NCBI GenBank assembly: GCA_030442035.1
Contig: JAUJEA010000020.1
Span: 1-64,000 of the forward strand
Length of the DNA stretch: 64,000 bases
From: Splendidivirga corallicola
GTDB lineage: Bacteria; Bacteroidota; Bacteroidia; Cytophagales; Cyclobacteriaceae
Direction of reading: 5' to 3'
Each line of letters begins with the position of its first letter. Positions within the stretch are counted from its first letter, which is position 1. Under the pieces are notes generated by a model. That model was not told the DNA's origin and did not search any database. It saw only the letters and a program-made list of their open reading frames with translations. The translations under genes were made by a program, and so were the position numbers. Shown here piece by piece: positions 27,773 through 37,900 of this stretch.

Positions 27773-28452
27773 ATTCTCAAATTTCTTCTGGCGCAGCACT
27801 TTTATAGTTCTTCTGCACTAGAAGAATTTTGTGATGGGTGATTTATTTCCAGTAGAGTAAAATCAGTTATGGACTATAGAACGAGATTTCCATTGCACAA
27901 ATACCGGAATAACGTAGGGACGGACGGATGTAGTGAAGCACCTCTTCAAATTCTAATAACTTATTCTTCCGAATTTCCTTAATCAACCAAGCTAATCAAT
28001 TGATAAATCAGGTTCACTTCTGATCCAAAAAAATCATCGCTCTTTTCGCTTAGATATTCAGCCATTACAATCCCAATCCTCCTCTCTGATTCGTTGATGT
28101 TATGGGCAGGTTCCCTTGAAAAAATATGTTTTATGTAAGTTTCAGGCTCAACAACAGGTATTTTAATTGAAAAAATAATTCATTTTTTTGGCCATTTATA
28201 ATTTTGAAATGAAACCTTCCAAACTGTTTTCAATGCTAAAAACTGCTAATAGAGCCAATAAATAGGGATTTCAAAAAAAGGTCAATTAAGCCGCTCACAA
28301 AAAATGAATTTATTTTCAGCCGGTGGTTACCTTTGACAGATTTCGGATATTCATAAGTAAGATTTGCAAGGTAATTCAAGATTTGAAACCTGAAAACGGC
28401 CAAACTGAAATTTATCTTTCATGATCTACCCTAAATTTTGAACAATACTGGA
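27773..28452. other. 680-bp region without an intact gene
   Basis: The longest gene-free stretch in the window. A protein-like reading frame lies on the minus strand at 27979-28179 and is listed separately. The rest shows no clear structure. A near-match to a -7 box (TATCTTTC, about 28413) sits some 40 bp upstream of the next gene. Confidence 0.5.
27979..28179 (-). pseudogene. Possible decayed or short reading frame
   Basis: The minus-strand frame ending in TAA at 27979-27981 reads IKIPVVEPETYIKHIFSREP, then AHNINESERRIGIVMAEYL and ends YQLISLVD. The composition is protein-like. An in-frame stop at 28180-28182 cuts it off upstream, and the only ATG is internal. A nearby ATG in another frame (MNYFFN) would need a frameshift to join it. 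It may be the tail of a degraded gene; chance cannot be excluded. Confidence 0.3.
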
Positions 28453-28890
28453 ATGGAGAACAATAACCCTAGACGAATCGAGGAATTATCAAGGTCAATT
28501 AAAAATCTGAATGATAAAATTCATTCAAATTTTTCAAAGATCAAGTCTAACAACAAGAGTGTGGCAGGCATATCAAAATCAGTCCTGACTATTGATAATA
28601 TCTCTAAGATGAATTGGTTCAATTTTGAAACCATTGAATTACATAAAAGAAATCAAGTGCTGACCGAGAAGAGAGATAAACTACTTCAGGAATACGAATC
28701 GCAATTGATTGGCACGATTACTGAAGAAGGAGCAGAAGTAGCAAGACAAGCGGAGATAAAAGAAAGAAGCGTCATTTTTAATATCGATAAATGGGTCGAA
28801 CTTCTTCGCAAATATGAAGCTAAAGAGGAATATGAGGTTTGCGCCATTATAAAAAGTAGAATTGATAGTTTAAAACCCCTAATCTATTAA
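28453..28890 (+). CDS. Small charged helical protein of unknown function
   Basis: 145 residues from the ATG at 28453; the frame is open from a TTG 15 bp upstream. It is almost entirely helical and charged with coiled-coil-like stretches (RIEELSRSIKNLNDKIHSNF, LTEKRDKLLQEYESQLIG). The C-terminal part AKEEYEVCAIIKSRIDSLK resembles the UvrB/UvrC-type helical hairpin seen in small Bacteroidota proteins. There is no signal peptide. A 41-codon frame starts 2 bp after its stop, and a terminator follows at 29071-29108, so the two may form a small operon. Confidence 0.65.
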   Translation: MENNNPRRIEELSRSIKNLNDKIHSNFSKIKSNNKSVAGISKSVLTIDNISKMNWFNFETIELHKRNQVLTEKRDKLLQEYESQLIGTITEEGAEVARQAEIKERSVIFNIDKWVELLRKYEAKEEYEVCAIIKSRIDSLKPLIY

Positions 28891-28892
28891 GT

Positions 28893-29018
28893 ATGGAAAC
28901 GACAGAATTTTTGCAGTGTGATTATGAAAACTGTTTTATTTGCAAAATTGGAATGGTTTTAAGTTATACTCCTAATCATGAGATCTCCGAGATCAAATTC
29001 GAATATTACTATAATTAG
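28893..29018 (+). CDS. Possible 41-residue Cys-containing small protein
   Basis: An ATG two bases after the preceding stop opens 41 codons starting METTEFLQCDYENCFICKIG and ending IKFEYYYN. Three cysteines fall close together (positions 9, 14 and 17), as in a small zinc or thiol site. The tight spacing and the terminator 53 bp downstream favour a translated, coupled gene. Without homologues it could still be a chance frame. Confidence 0.42.
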   Translation: METTEFLQCDYENCFICKIGMVLSYTPNHEISEIKFEYYYN

Positions 29019-29070
29019 ATACACAGCCCCTATCTTGAAAGAGACAAAGCTAAACCCTAAACAATAGAAG

Positions 29071-29108
29071 GTGGTGCCTGGCATGATGGACCAGGTTACC
29101 ACTTTTTT
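29071..29108 (+). terminator. Intrinsic terminator
   Basis: GTGGTGCCTGG and CCAGGTTACCAC form a stem of ten pairs interrupted by one bulge, with a loop of about eight bases, followed by TTTTTT. It ends the transcript of the two small genes upstream. Confidence 0.8.
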
Positions 29109-29260
29109 ATATTACCCCTTTCAATCAAAGCTTCCATTTCGGAATATCCATAAAATCTCAATACTCGAACACAATAACCTTAGTCTTTTCCTAACCTTCC
29201 AAATCTGCTTATAACATCTTGTTCAATTGAGTTTTGAGCTCAAATGTTGTTCGTAATATT

Positions 29261-29268
29261 TATATTTG
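29261..29268 (+). promoter_or_regulatory. Candidate -7 box TATATTTG just upstream of the exonuclease/GIY-YIG gene
   Basis: A perfect TAnnTTTG match lies eight bases before the ATG at 29277. Transcription would begin at or next to that ATG, giving a leaderless or nearly leaderless message and supporting 29277 over the upstream in-frame ATG at 29244. The -33 element is weak (TTTG with a 24-base spacer). Confidence 0.4.
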
Positions 29269-29276
29269 GTAGGCAT

Positions 29277-30644
29277 ATGTATACCATCATTGACATAGAG
29301 ACTACAGGAGGCAATTCGAAATCAGATAAGATCACAGAAATTGCCGTTTATGTCCATGATGGAATACAGATCGTAGATGAGTTTGTTTCTTTGGTCAATC
29401 CGGAAAGGAGAATTCCCTATCACATTACTGAATTAACCGGCATTGATAATGCCATGGTGGAAGATGCTCCGAAATTCTATGAGGTGGCAAAAAAGATAAT
29501 TGAATTAACCGAAGGCAACATATTTGTTGCCCACAATGTAGGATTCGATTATAATTTTATTAAGTCGGAATTCAAAAGTCTTGGGTTTGATTTTTCGAGA
29601 AAAAAACTTTGTACGGTTAAAATGAGTAGAATGTTTATCCCAGGCAGACGATCCTATAGCCTTGGAAAGCTGTGCAAAGATTTGGAAATCCCATTAAGCA
29701 ACCGTCACAGGGCTTCAGGTGACGCATTAGCGACTGTTAAGTTATTTGAACACCTCCTGGCATTAGATGGTAATAAAACGATTAATGTGAAAGGAAAGAC
29801 ATTGTCTCTTCCGTCACATTTGAATAGTGGAGTTGATCAGGGGCTTATAAAGGAGCTTCCTGAAGTGACCGGAGTTTATTACTTCTATAATGAGTTTCAG
29901 GAGATTATTTATATAGGTAAGAGTAAAAATATCAGAAGTCGTATATTGGCCCACCTCAACAATTTTGATACGCAAAAAGCGATTGAGATGAGAAATCAAA
30001 TCGCAAACATCACATTTGAGGAAACCGGTTCAGAGCTCATATCCCTTTTGAAAGAATCAGAAGAAATAAAAAGGCACAAGCCCTATTATAATCGAGCCCT
30101 GGTAAAAACAGGCTTTAGTCATGGGGTATACACGGAATTCCTTCTTGACGGCTATATTCATTTCAAGGCAGGTAAACTCTCCAAGAAGATGGAACCCCTG
30201 GCCATTTTTACTTCCATCAATGAGGCTAAAAGTTTCTTAAGAAGATTGATTGATCAATACGAACTTTGCCCCAAATTAATGGGACTGGAAAACACTTCTG
30301 GTCATTGTATTAATTATTTAATGGATAAATGCAAAGGAGCATGTGCCGGTCAGGAAAACAGTGATTCCTATAATGAAAGAGCCTTACAAGCCATTCGATC
30401 TGTTGAATACCAACATTATAATTTCTTTATCATTGACAAGGGCAGAAATGAAAAGGAAAGGTCGGTGGTAAAAATTGAAAAGGGGCGCTATGGTGGTTAC
30501 GGGTTTACCGATGCGTCAATTGTAAAGCAGGGTGTGGAAAACCTTAGGAATTGCATTCAAAAGAGTAACGACAACAAGGATATTCAGCAGATTATTAACG
30601 GCTATTTGAAAAGAAAAAAAGTTGAAGGGATAATTACATTTTAG
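29277..30644 (+). CDS. DnaQ-like exonuclease fused to a GIY-YIG (UvrC-type) nuclease domain
   Basis: 455 residues from the ATG at 29277. Residues 1-165 are a DEDDh 3'-5' exonuclease like the DNA polymerase III epsilon subunit (IIDIETTGG with Asp6/Glu8, HNVGFDYNFI, HRASGDALAT). About 190-280 is a GIY-YIG domain (GVYYFYNEFQEIIYIGKSKN, IRSRILAHL) like UvrC or Cho, followed by a UvrC-like Cys motif (GHCINYLMDKCKGACAG). The fusion is a recognised family acting in DNA repair, probably incising and trimming damaged DNA. It is 4 bp from the convergent small membrane protein gene. Confidence 0.92.
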   Translation: MYTIIDIETTGGNSKSDKITEIAVYVHDGIQIVDEFVSLVNPERRIPYHITELTGIDNAMVEDAPKFYEVAKKIIELTEGNIFVAHNVGFDYNFIKSEFKSLGFDFSRKKLCTVKMSRMFIPGRRSYSLGKLCKDLEIPLSNRHRASGDALATVKLFEHLLALDGNKTINVKGKTLSLPSHLNSGVDQGLIKELPEVTGVYYFYNEFQEIIYIGKSKNIRSRILAHLNNFDTQKAIEMRNQIANITFEETGSELISLLKESEEIKRHKPYYNRALVKTGFSHGVYTEFLLDGYIHFKAGKLSKKMEPLAIFTSINEAKSFLRRLIDQYELCPKLMGLENTSGHCINYLMDKCKGACAGQENSDSYNERALQAIRSVEYQHYNFFIIDKGRNEKERSVVKIEKGRYGGYGFTDASIVKQGVENLRNCIQKSNDNKDIQQIINGYLKRKKVEGIITF

Positions 30645-30648
30645 CCTT

Positions 30649-30927
30649 TCACTGTTTCTTTTTGCGTGAACGATCTTTGCTTAGGTATACTGCTGCTACA
30701 ATCAACAAGATGATCAATAAAAATGAATTGGGGTGAAAATGGTGGTTGATACCAAATATACCAAAGAGTTCCTCGAATATGTGAAAGAAGGCAGAAAATA
30801 CCGATTCAAAAGCCACAAAAATACCTTTGAAAACAGAACCAATGACTGAAAAAACAATGGATATAATAGGAACAATTATAAAAAGAGATAATAATACAGC
30901 GACTAATCTTATTGAGTTTGATGACAT
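30649..30927 (-). CDS. Small membrane protein of unknown function
   Basis: 92 residues with two or three hydrophobic helices (about 7-38 and 68-84), an intervening amphipathic Phe-rich region (FVAFESVFSAFFHIFEELFG), a HHFHPN turn and a strongly basic C-terminus (KDRSRKKKQ), so the tail probably faces the cytoplasm. I do not recognise a family. It is convergent with, and 4 bp from, the exonuclease gene. Confidence 0.65.
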   Translation of the reverse strand: MSSNSIRLVAVLLSLFIIVPIISIVFSVIGSVFKGIFVAFESVFSAFFHIFEELFGIFGINHHFHPNSFLLIILLIVAAVYLSKDRSRKKKQ

Positions 30928-31176
30928 AGTAGTAAAAATTATATGATTAAAAATACATATTTTTTAAAAAAGTTTAACCAACTAATGCGAAAAACTACCT
31001 TCTCAGTTGATTACTATTTCATCGTCCCGGATCCTTTTTTGTCGACATGAAGTTCTCTTATGAAATCTTTGATCATACTTTTCGACAAGTATTTCAAGAA
31101 AGTTTACATTCCAAATGAAGTAAGAATGGCATGTTCATTGTAAAATTGTAGCAACGTTGATTTTTGTTTTGGTTAA

Positions 31177-32676
31177 ATGAGAGCTATCAAATATTTACTT
31201 ACATTTTTATTGATCTTATCCTGTCTGAAAACCACAGCCAGGACTTACTATATTTCAACCGGAGGAAGTCTCAAAAATAAAGGGACTAAAACGAGTCCTT
31301 TTTCATTTGATTATTTATACCAAAAAATTAATCACGCAGGAGATACATTCATCGTGATGTGTGGTGTATATAAAGGGCATCACATCACCAATGTATATGG
31401 GAGACCCGGAAAGCCGGTTATAGTTAAGTCAGAAGAATGGTTGGAGGCCAAATTAGTGGGGCAAAGGGAAAAAGTTGAAGGAAAAAGGAGGATTCTATGG
31501 ATCAAGGGTGACTACAGCCATTTTTCAGGTTTTGAAATCTACGACACCGAAACGGACAGGATAACCTCCGATGGAAGTGCATTTTACTTATCCTCCGGCA
31601 TCTCATTATACGGCAAATATTCCAAAGCTCATAGCAATGTAATTCATGATGTTTCTGAAGGCATAGAGAGCTGGAGTCCGGCGATCGGCAGTGAATTATC
31701 ATGGAATTATGTATACAATGTTGGCTGGCAGGCATCTAATGGAGGACACGGGCATTTAGCTTACATACAAAATCGCAAGGATATAAATATTAGAAAAACT
31801 GTTGCTTACAATGTAGGTTTTTCCAATGCGGGCGAAGGCATGCACATATATACCGAAAAGGGCAATATTTCAAATATCAACGTACTATATAATTTCATTT
31901 TTCGAACAGGTACCTTATCAAAAGTGGGAAGAGGTAATAGAACTTATATTATGGGTGGTAAGCAGGAAATGCTAAACCTGACTTGTATTGGAAATCATTC
32001 TTACGGGTCAATGGTACAGATAGGGTATGACAAGTGGTGGTTCACAAAAAATTTGATATTCGACGATAATTATATTACAGGTAGTATTCAATTTAAGGGA
32101 GTTGAAGAAGTAAAATCGTTTAAAAACAATACGGTGATAACTAACAATGATTTTATCAGAATTCAATATAAATACGACAGAGCAAAGCAATCTCAGGATA
32201 TTCCCATAGAGAATAATACAATATATAAATTCAAAGGTACCAGCCAACCGAAAGTAGGATTGCAACAAGCAGATAAGGAGGGCAGAGGGAAAGGCACAGT
32301 AAGAATTGATCTGAATAAAACAAAATGGGGGGATAAAAATACAGCTTTGGTCCAATCGCCACCTCAACGATATTTCCTCTACATAAATCAGTACAATCCT
32401 TCTATTGCCAATGTTTATGTATACAATCCTGATAGTTTGGACCGCTATCCTATCAAATTAGATGGATTTGCCAAGCCTGGTGATAATATACTCATTAGAG
32501 ATGTCGAAAAGATACATAATGTCTATGCCCAAACATATCAGCATGAACTAAGTCTTCCAATGGATCTTACTGAAGTAGCCCTTCCTATCGGTGATCTTCC
32601 CAAAAAGAATATTCAACATACTGATAAATCCATTGGTGTGTTTGTTCTGGAAAATCTAGGCAGAGCAGTTGAGTAA
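31177..32676 (+). CDS. Exported right-handed beta-helix protein (pectate-lyase-like fold)
   Basis: 499 residues with a signal peptide (about 1-21, ILSCLKTTARTYYIS). The N-terminus carries the usual opening of secreted beta-helix proteins (TYYISTGGSLKNKGTKTSPF followed by INHAGDTFIVMCGVYKG). Parallel beta-helix coils then run to about 390 (GYIQNRKDINIRKTVAYNVG-type repeats, Asn-rich turns). The last 110 residues form a separate beta-rich tail. Polysaccharide lyases and glycosidases use this fold, but no catalytic set is recognisable. It is monocistronic and probably periplasmic or secreted. Confidence 0.8.
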   Translation: MRAIKYLLTFLLILSCLKTTARTYYISTGGSLKNKGTKTSPFSFDYLYQKINHAGDTFIVMCGVYKGHHITNVYGRPGKPVIVKSEEWLEAKLVGQREKVEGKRRILWIKGDYSHFSGFEIYDTETDRITSDGSAFYLSSGISLYGKYSKAHSNVIHDVSEGIESWSPAIGSELSWNYVYNVGWQASNGGHGHLAYIQNRKDINIRKTVAYNVGFSNAGEGMHIYTEKGNISNINVLYNFIFRTGTLSKVGRGNRTYIMGGKQEMLNLTCIGNHSYGSMVQIGYDKWWFTKNLIFDDNYITGSIQFKGVEEVKSFKNNTVITNNDFIRIQYKYDRAKQSQDIPIENNTIYKFKGTSQPKVGLQQADKEGRGKGTVRIDLNKTKWGDKNTALVQSPPQRYFLYINQYNPSIANVYVYNPDSLDRYPIKLDGFAKPGDNILIRDVEKIHNVYAQTYQHELSLPMDLTEVALPIGDLPKKNIQHTDKSIGVFVLENLGRAVE

Positions 32677-32862
32677 ATATGTTGCAAAGCACCGTAGTAA
32701 GCCAGTAATACATTTTAGAAACTATCTGACATTTAAAACAATAAAGAAATTATTGCAAAATTCAGGAAGTTGATGATTTTTGTCTTTCGAAATCATTGTG
32801 CAGCTAAGTACCTAGCCAAAAGCAGCATGCATTAAACATTTTTTATTTCAAATACATACTTA

Positions 32863-34167
32863 TTGCAGAAACTAAATCAGGAAATTCTAAAGTTAGCGGT
32901 ACCCAACATCATCAGCAATTTGTCTGTACCATTGTTGAGTGTGGTGGATATAGCCCTTATGGGACACCTTGAATATGAACATTATATCCTTGCTGTTGGC
33001 TTTGGTGCCGTCATATTCAACTTTCTTTATTGGGGTTTTGGCTTTTTGCGAATGGGAACAACCGGTTTTACGGCTCAAGCCTATGGTAATAACAATTTTG
33101 AAGAGAGTTTTCTAATCCTTTCCAGAGGGATGGCAGTAGCATTGGTTGGCGGTCTTTTGTTAATTACATTTCAATATCCGTTATTAAAACTAAGTCTTCT
33201 CTTAATTGGAGCAAAGGGTGAGGTTGCCGCTTCCTTAATTGACTATTACCACGCCCGTATCCTGGCTGCACCGGCCATTCTGAGTTTTTTTGTAATTATT
33301 GGTTGGTTTCTGGGTATGCAGAACTCCCGTATCCCAATGATCTTAATTGTTCTGGTAAATCTTACGAACATAGGAGCAAATTTCTTTTTTGTTGAATATC
33401 TGGGTATGAAAGCCGAGGGTGTTGCCTGGGGAACAGTAATTGCACAATATATAGGTCTTTTGGTTGGTGTTTTTTTTGTTTTAAAAGATCATCGTCAGTT
33501 ATTTGACTTTTGGAATCTTAGTAAAATCTTCAATCTGCAAGCGCTCAAAAAGTTCTTCTCAGTTAATATAGATATCATTCTCAGAACACTTTGCTTGATT
33601 TTCGCCTTCTCCTTTTTTAAAGTTCAATCAAGCTATTTGGGAAGTATTATTGGTGCTGCAAATATTGTTTTGCTTGAATTCATTACCATTGCAGCCTATG
33701 GCATTGATGGTTTTGCTTTTGCTGCCGAGTCCATTTCAGGAAAATACTTTGGTGCGAGAGATGAAAAGAAACTAAAATCATCCATCCTGTATTTATTCAT
33801 ATGGGGATTGGGCACAGGTGTTCTTTTTATTATGGTCTTTTCCTTTTTTGGAAATGAAATATTGCATTTATTAACAGATCAGGAACCGGTTTTCACAAAA
33901 GCATCGGAATATCTTATCTGGCTTATTATAAGCCCATTAGCAATGATTGCTCCATTTATTTGGGATGGAGTCTATATTGGTGTTACAGCCTCTAAAGCTA
34001 TGAGAAATTCCATGATGATCGCTACCTTTTTATTTTTCCTTCCTGCCTTTTATCTTTTTAAAGCATTGTATGGAAATCATGGCATTTGGCTGGCATTCAT
34101 TATATTTTTTCTTGCCAGAGGAGTGGTACAATCTATTTTAGCAAAAAAGGTAATATACAGATTTTAA
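32863..34167 (+). CDS. MATE-family efflux transporter (DinF-like)
   Basis: 434 residues, twelve predicted helices, two MatE halves (ILKLAVPNIISNLSVPLLSV at the start, FAAESISGKYFGARDEKKLK in the second half). The start is a TTG at 32863; the frame has no ATG before the upstream stop, and this start gives the normal MATE N-terminus. It exports cationic or other organic compounds in exchange for Na+ or H+. Downstream lies the divergent AhpD-like/NRPS region, but a role in exporting the NRPS product is only a guess. Confidence 0.9.
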   Translation: MQKLNQEILKLAVPNIISNLSVPLLSVVDIALMGHLEYEHYILAVGFGAVIFNFLYWGFGFLRMGTTGFTAQAYGNNNFEESFLILSRGMAVALVGGLLLITFQYPLLKLSLLLIGAKGEVAASLIDYYHARILAAPAILSFFVIIGWFLGMQNSRIPMILIVLVNLTNIGANFFFVEYLGMKAEGVAWGTVIAQYIGLLVGVFFVLKDHRQLFDFWNLSKIFNLQALKKFFSVNIDIILRTLCLIFAFSFFKVQSSYLGSIIGAANIVLLEFITIAAYGIDGFAFAAESISGKYFGARDEKKLKSSILYLFIWGLGTGVLFIMVFSFFGNEILHLLTDQEPVFTKASEYLIWLIISPLAMIAPFIWDGVYIGVTASKAMRNSMMIATFLFFLPAFYLFKALYGNHGIWLAFIIFFLARGVVQSILAKKVIYRF

Positions 34168-34205
34168 ATAAAAAACGGCTTTAATCTAAACTGTTCAAAC
34201 CACAA

Positions 34206-34769
34206 TCAATCGTACTTATAACCAGCTCCTTTATGCTCTTCCAGAGCAACACCTAATCCCAATACAATTCTATTGACAAAATTAAAGTAGGCAATTACTA
34301 AAGTAGCATCCAAAATCGCACGATCCTCTAACCCCAAATCAGCCAATCTTTTGATGAACTTTTCTTCATGAGGCGAGTTCGGGTTGGCGGTAAGGGTTTC
34401 AGCATATTCACAAAGTACCATATCTACTTCATTCAATTCCAGTTGAGTGAAATCATTTCTTAATTGTTCAACTCTTTCGTCATCCCTCCAAAAGTGATTC
34501 AATGCTTCTCCGTGATGTTGCTGACAATACTCACAATCATTGTTAACAGAAACGATCACCGCAATCATTTCTCTTTGATATCTTTTTAAAGGAGACTTCC
34601 CAAACATTATGGTCATATAGAGATCCATATGATTAACAATTGATTCGGGGTTTAAACTTTGAATTTTATGGACCTCTGCCAGTTTACCCCTTGTTTCTAC
34701 CAGATTGTCATATATTTCTTTTAACCTTCCCTCCGCTTCCTCATGCTGTACTACCTTTATATAAGCCAT
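34206..34769 (-). CDS. Peroxidase-related / carboxymuconolactone-decarboxylase-like (AhpD-fold) protein
   Basis: 187 helical residues with the AhpD signature CEYCQQHHGEAL (two Cys, then His), the redox site of alkylhydroperoxidase-like CMD proteins. The N-terminal VVQHEEAEGRLKEIYDNLVE and the GKSPLKRYQREMIAVIVSVN stretch fit the peroxidase-related enzyme subfamily. It probably reduces peroxides with a thiol donor in the cytoplasm. It is divergent from the NRPS gene, with a gap of 192 bp. Confidence 0.9.
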   Translation of the reverse strand: MAYIKVVQHEEAEGRLKEIYDNLVETRGKLAEVHKIQSLNPESIVNHMDLYMTIMFGKSPLKRYQREMIAVIVSVNNDCEYCQQHHGEALNHFWRDDERVEQLRNDFTQLELNEVDMVLCEYAETLTANPNSPHEEKFIKRLADLGLEDRAILDATLVIAYFNFVNRIVLGLGVALEEHKGAGYKYD

Positions 34770-34961
34770 GATTATATAGATGTTTATGTTGAGAAGCCCA
34801 ATTTAAACATTAAAGCCATTTTCCAAATAGTATAAAACCTGATAATATTCTTCCCTGTACCATTTCCCAAAAAATAATCTCTTTTCCCAAATTGATACAC
34901 TTTCAGTTTTCAAGAAAGCCAGAAAAGGGCTTTTGAGTGTTATAAAACCACTATTCAAGCT

Positions 34962-37900
34962 ATGGTACTCACTTTGCTCAGAGAAGGTCAAACCACTAAC
35001 ACTATGCAAAAAGTTGCTTCGCACTCCAACATTCCTATGGAAGAGCATGAACAAGCGATAGAAAGAGCTACCAGATCAAAAGGCGATATACAGAATACCC
35101 TGATTGAGATATTCAAGGAAGTATATCGATTAAAAAACATAAATGCTACTTACAACTTTTCCAAGGATCTGAAAAACTCATTACTCACAGCAGCACAGGC
35201 AGCGGTCAAGATCCAACAAACGTTCAACATAGAAATCCCTCTAAAGACTTTCATTGAGCATGAAACCATTTTATCTTTGTCAGATTTCATTGATCGCGCT
35301 ACGGAAAAAAATCAGTCAATGAAACAATTGGGACCTAAAAAATCATGGTCAGGTGAAATCTGGCCAGCATCGTTTGCTCAAAAAAGATTATGGTTTCTGG
35401 ACCAGGTCAAAGAAACCGGGCATACCTATAATTTACCCATCAGTTATGAACTTAAAGGCTCATTAAATGCTGACATTCTTGAAGAATGTTTCCAAATACT
35501 GGTAGATAGGCATGAGTCTTTTCGGACCTCTTTTTTCGAGAAAGATGGGGAAGTCTATCAATGCGTTGCTCCTCAACGAAAGGTGAACATGGAATACCAT
35601 GATCTTAGCGGCTTGCCTGAGGATCATCAAAAAAGCTTGGTTAAAGACTTTACACGCAAGGTATCTAACCACAAATTTAACTTAGAAACTGATCCTTTAA
35701 TCAAGTTTACATTGATCAGTTTAAGCAATGAACATCATTTTCTGGTGATCAATATGCATCATATTATTTCCGATGCCTGGTCGATTTCAATCTTTCTCTC
35801 AGAACTCTCTGATATATATGAAAACATTGTAACCGGGAACAAGCCTAGTTTAGCTGCTTTGGCTTTCAACTATGTGGCTTATACAAAGTGGCAAAATGAA
35901 AGGCTTGATGGGAATCTTAAAAACAATCAATTAAAATTCTGGGTGGACCAATTACAGGGAGCTGCCCCTATTCTGGAATTACCCACAGATCGACCAAGGC
36001 CTATATTTCAAACTTTCAATGGTGGTCGCGTTCGATTCAGAATTGACGGAGAACTCAATTCAAAATTACAGGCTTATAGTGCCGAACATGACTGTTCCAT
36101 TTACCGAATATTAATCGCAGCCTATAAAACACTCCTTTATCGATATTCGGGACAGGAAGATATCATTATCGGAACCCCGGTAAACGGGCGTCAGAAAAAG
36201 GAACTGGAGCCGATCATCGGTTTTTTTGTCAATACGTTGGCTTTGAGGACTGAGGTATCAGGGAATCCAAGCTTCAAGGAATTGCTTAATCGCATTAAAA
36301 ATACAATATCAGGTGCATTAGGAAATCAGGAGTTACCTTTTGATCAACTTATTGAAGAACTGCATCCAAATAGAACAGCCGCCTGGAATCCGATATTTCA
36401 GGTAATGTTTGTTTTACAAAAGGAAGAGAAACATAAATTCGACTTAGGAAGTGTCAAAGCCAAGCGCATTGAAAAGCAGACCATAAGCGCAAAATTTGAT
36501 CTAACCTGGGAGGTGATCCCAACTTCGGACGGATTTGAATGCTCCTTGGACTTCAATGCTGATCTATTTGATTATAGGACTATTCAGAATATGTCATTTC
36601 ATTTACAATCAATTTTAGAAAATTGCCTGACACAGCCTGATCTTCCTGTTACTGAGCTACCCATGTTGCTTCCGGAGGAAAAAAACCAGATATTGATTGA
36701 ATGGAATCAAACCGAATTACCATATCCGAAAGACAGATGCCTTCATCAGCTTTTTGAAGAGCAGGTATATAAAACGCCGGAAGCTATAGCCATCGTTCAT
36801 AATGATATCAAACTCAGCTATCAGGAATTAAATCAAAAAGTTAATCAACTGGCCCATTGCTTAATTGAAAAAGGAGCCGACATTGAAGACTTTATCGGTA
36901 TACATATAGACCGCACACCTGAAATGGTTATCGGTGTTTTAGCTACCTTAAAAGCAGGTGCAGCTTATGTAGCAATTGATCCGCAATATCCTGAGGATCG
37001 CAAAAGATTAATGGCTGAGGATGCCAATCTGAAATTTCTTTTAACAAGTCAAAATAAAAGTAATCCAATTTTTCAGCACAATATTGAAACGATATTTGTA
37101 GATGACTTTTGCCAATACGAAGCCAATCAATTTACTACGGAGAATCCAGTCAACAGAGTTTCTCTGAACAACCTGGCTTATATGATCTACACATCGGGTT
37201 CTACGGGCAGGCCAAAAGGTGTTCTAATTGAACATAAAGGGTTGCCAAACCTAATTTTTGATCATATCAGAAAATACAATCTGACCGAGGCCAGTTGTGT
37301 ATTACAATTTGCTTCTCTAAGTTTTGATGCCTCCATATGTGAGATTGGCATGGCGCTTACTTCAGGTGCAAGTTTATGTCTGGCAAAAAAAGAATCAATT
37401 CTACCAGGTCCGGAACTCATTGAATTACTGAAGGATAAAAAGATTTCACATGTTACACTCCCCCCTTCAGCTTTAAGCATATTGCCACAAGAAACATTGC
37501 CGGAATTAAAAGTCATCACCGTAACGGGAGAGGCTTGTCCGGAAATACTAATAGATCGCTGGGCGGATGACAGGAAATTTTTCAATGGCTACGGACCAAG
37601 CGAGGTAACCATAGGCGCCACGATAGCCGAATTTTCAGAAACTCAGAAGAAAACTTCTATCGGACGACCTTTTGCTAATTATAAGATCTATATACTGGAT
37701 AAATATCAACAACCTGTACCCGTTGGTGTCCCGGGAGAAATTTACATTGGTGGCATTGGGTTGGCCAGAGGTTATCACCAGAGGCCGGATTTAACTAAGG
37801 AGAAATTCATTGATAATCCCTTTGTAGTAGGGGAAAAAATATATAGAACCGGCGATTTGGCCAAATACCTTCCCGATGGACAAATAGATTTTATTGGCCG

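Noticed and set aside
34803-35054. 83-codon minus-strand frame between the AhpD-like and NRPS genes
   Set aside because: It overlaps the NRPS start, has no recognisable motif and no promoter-like box; more likely chance in an AT-rich gap.
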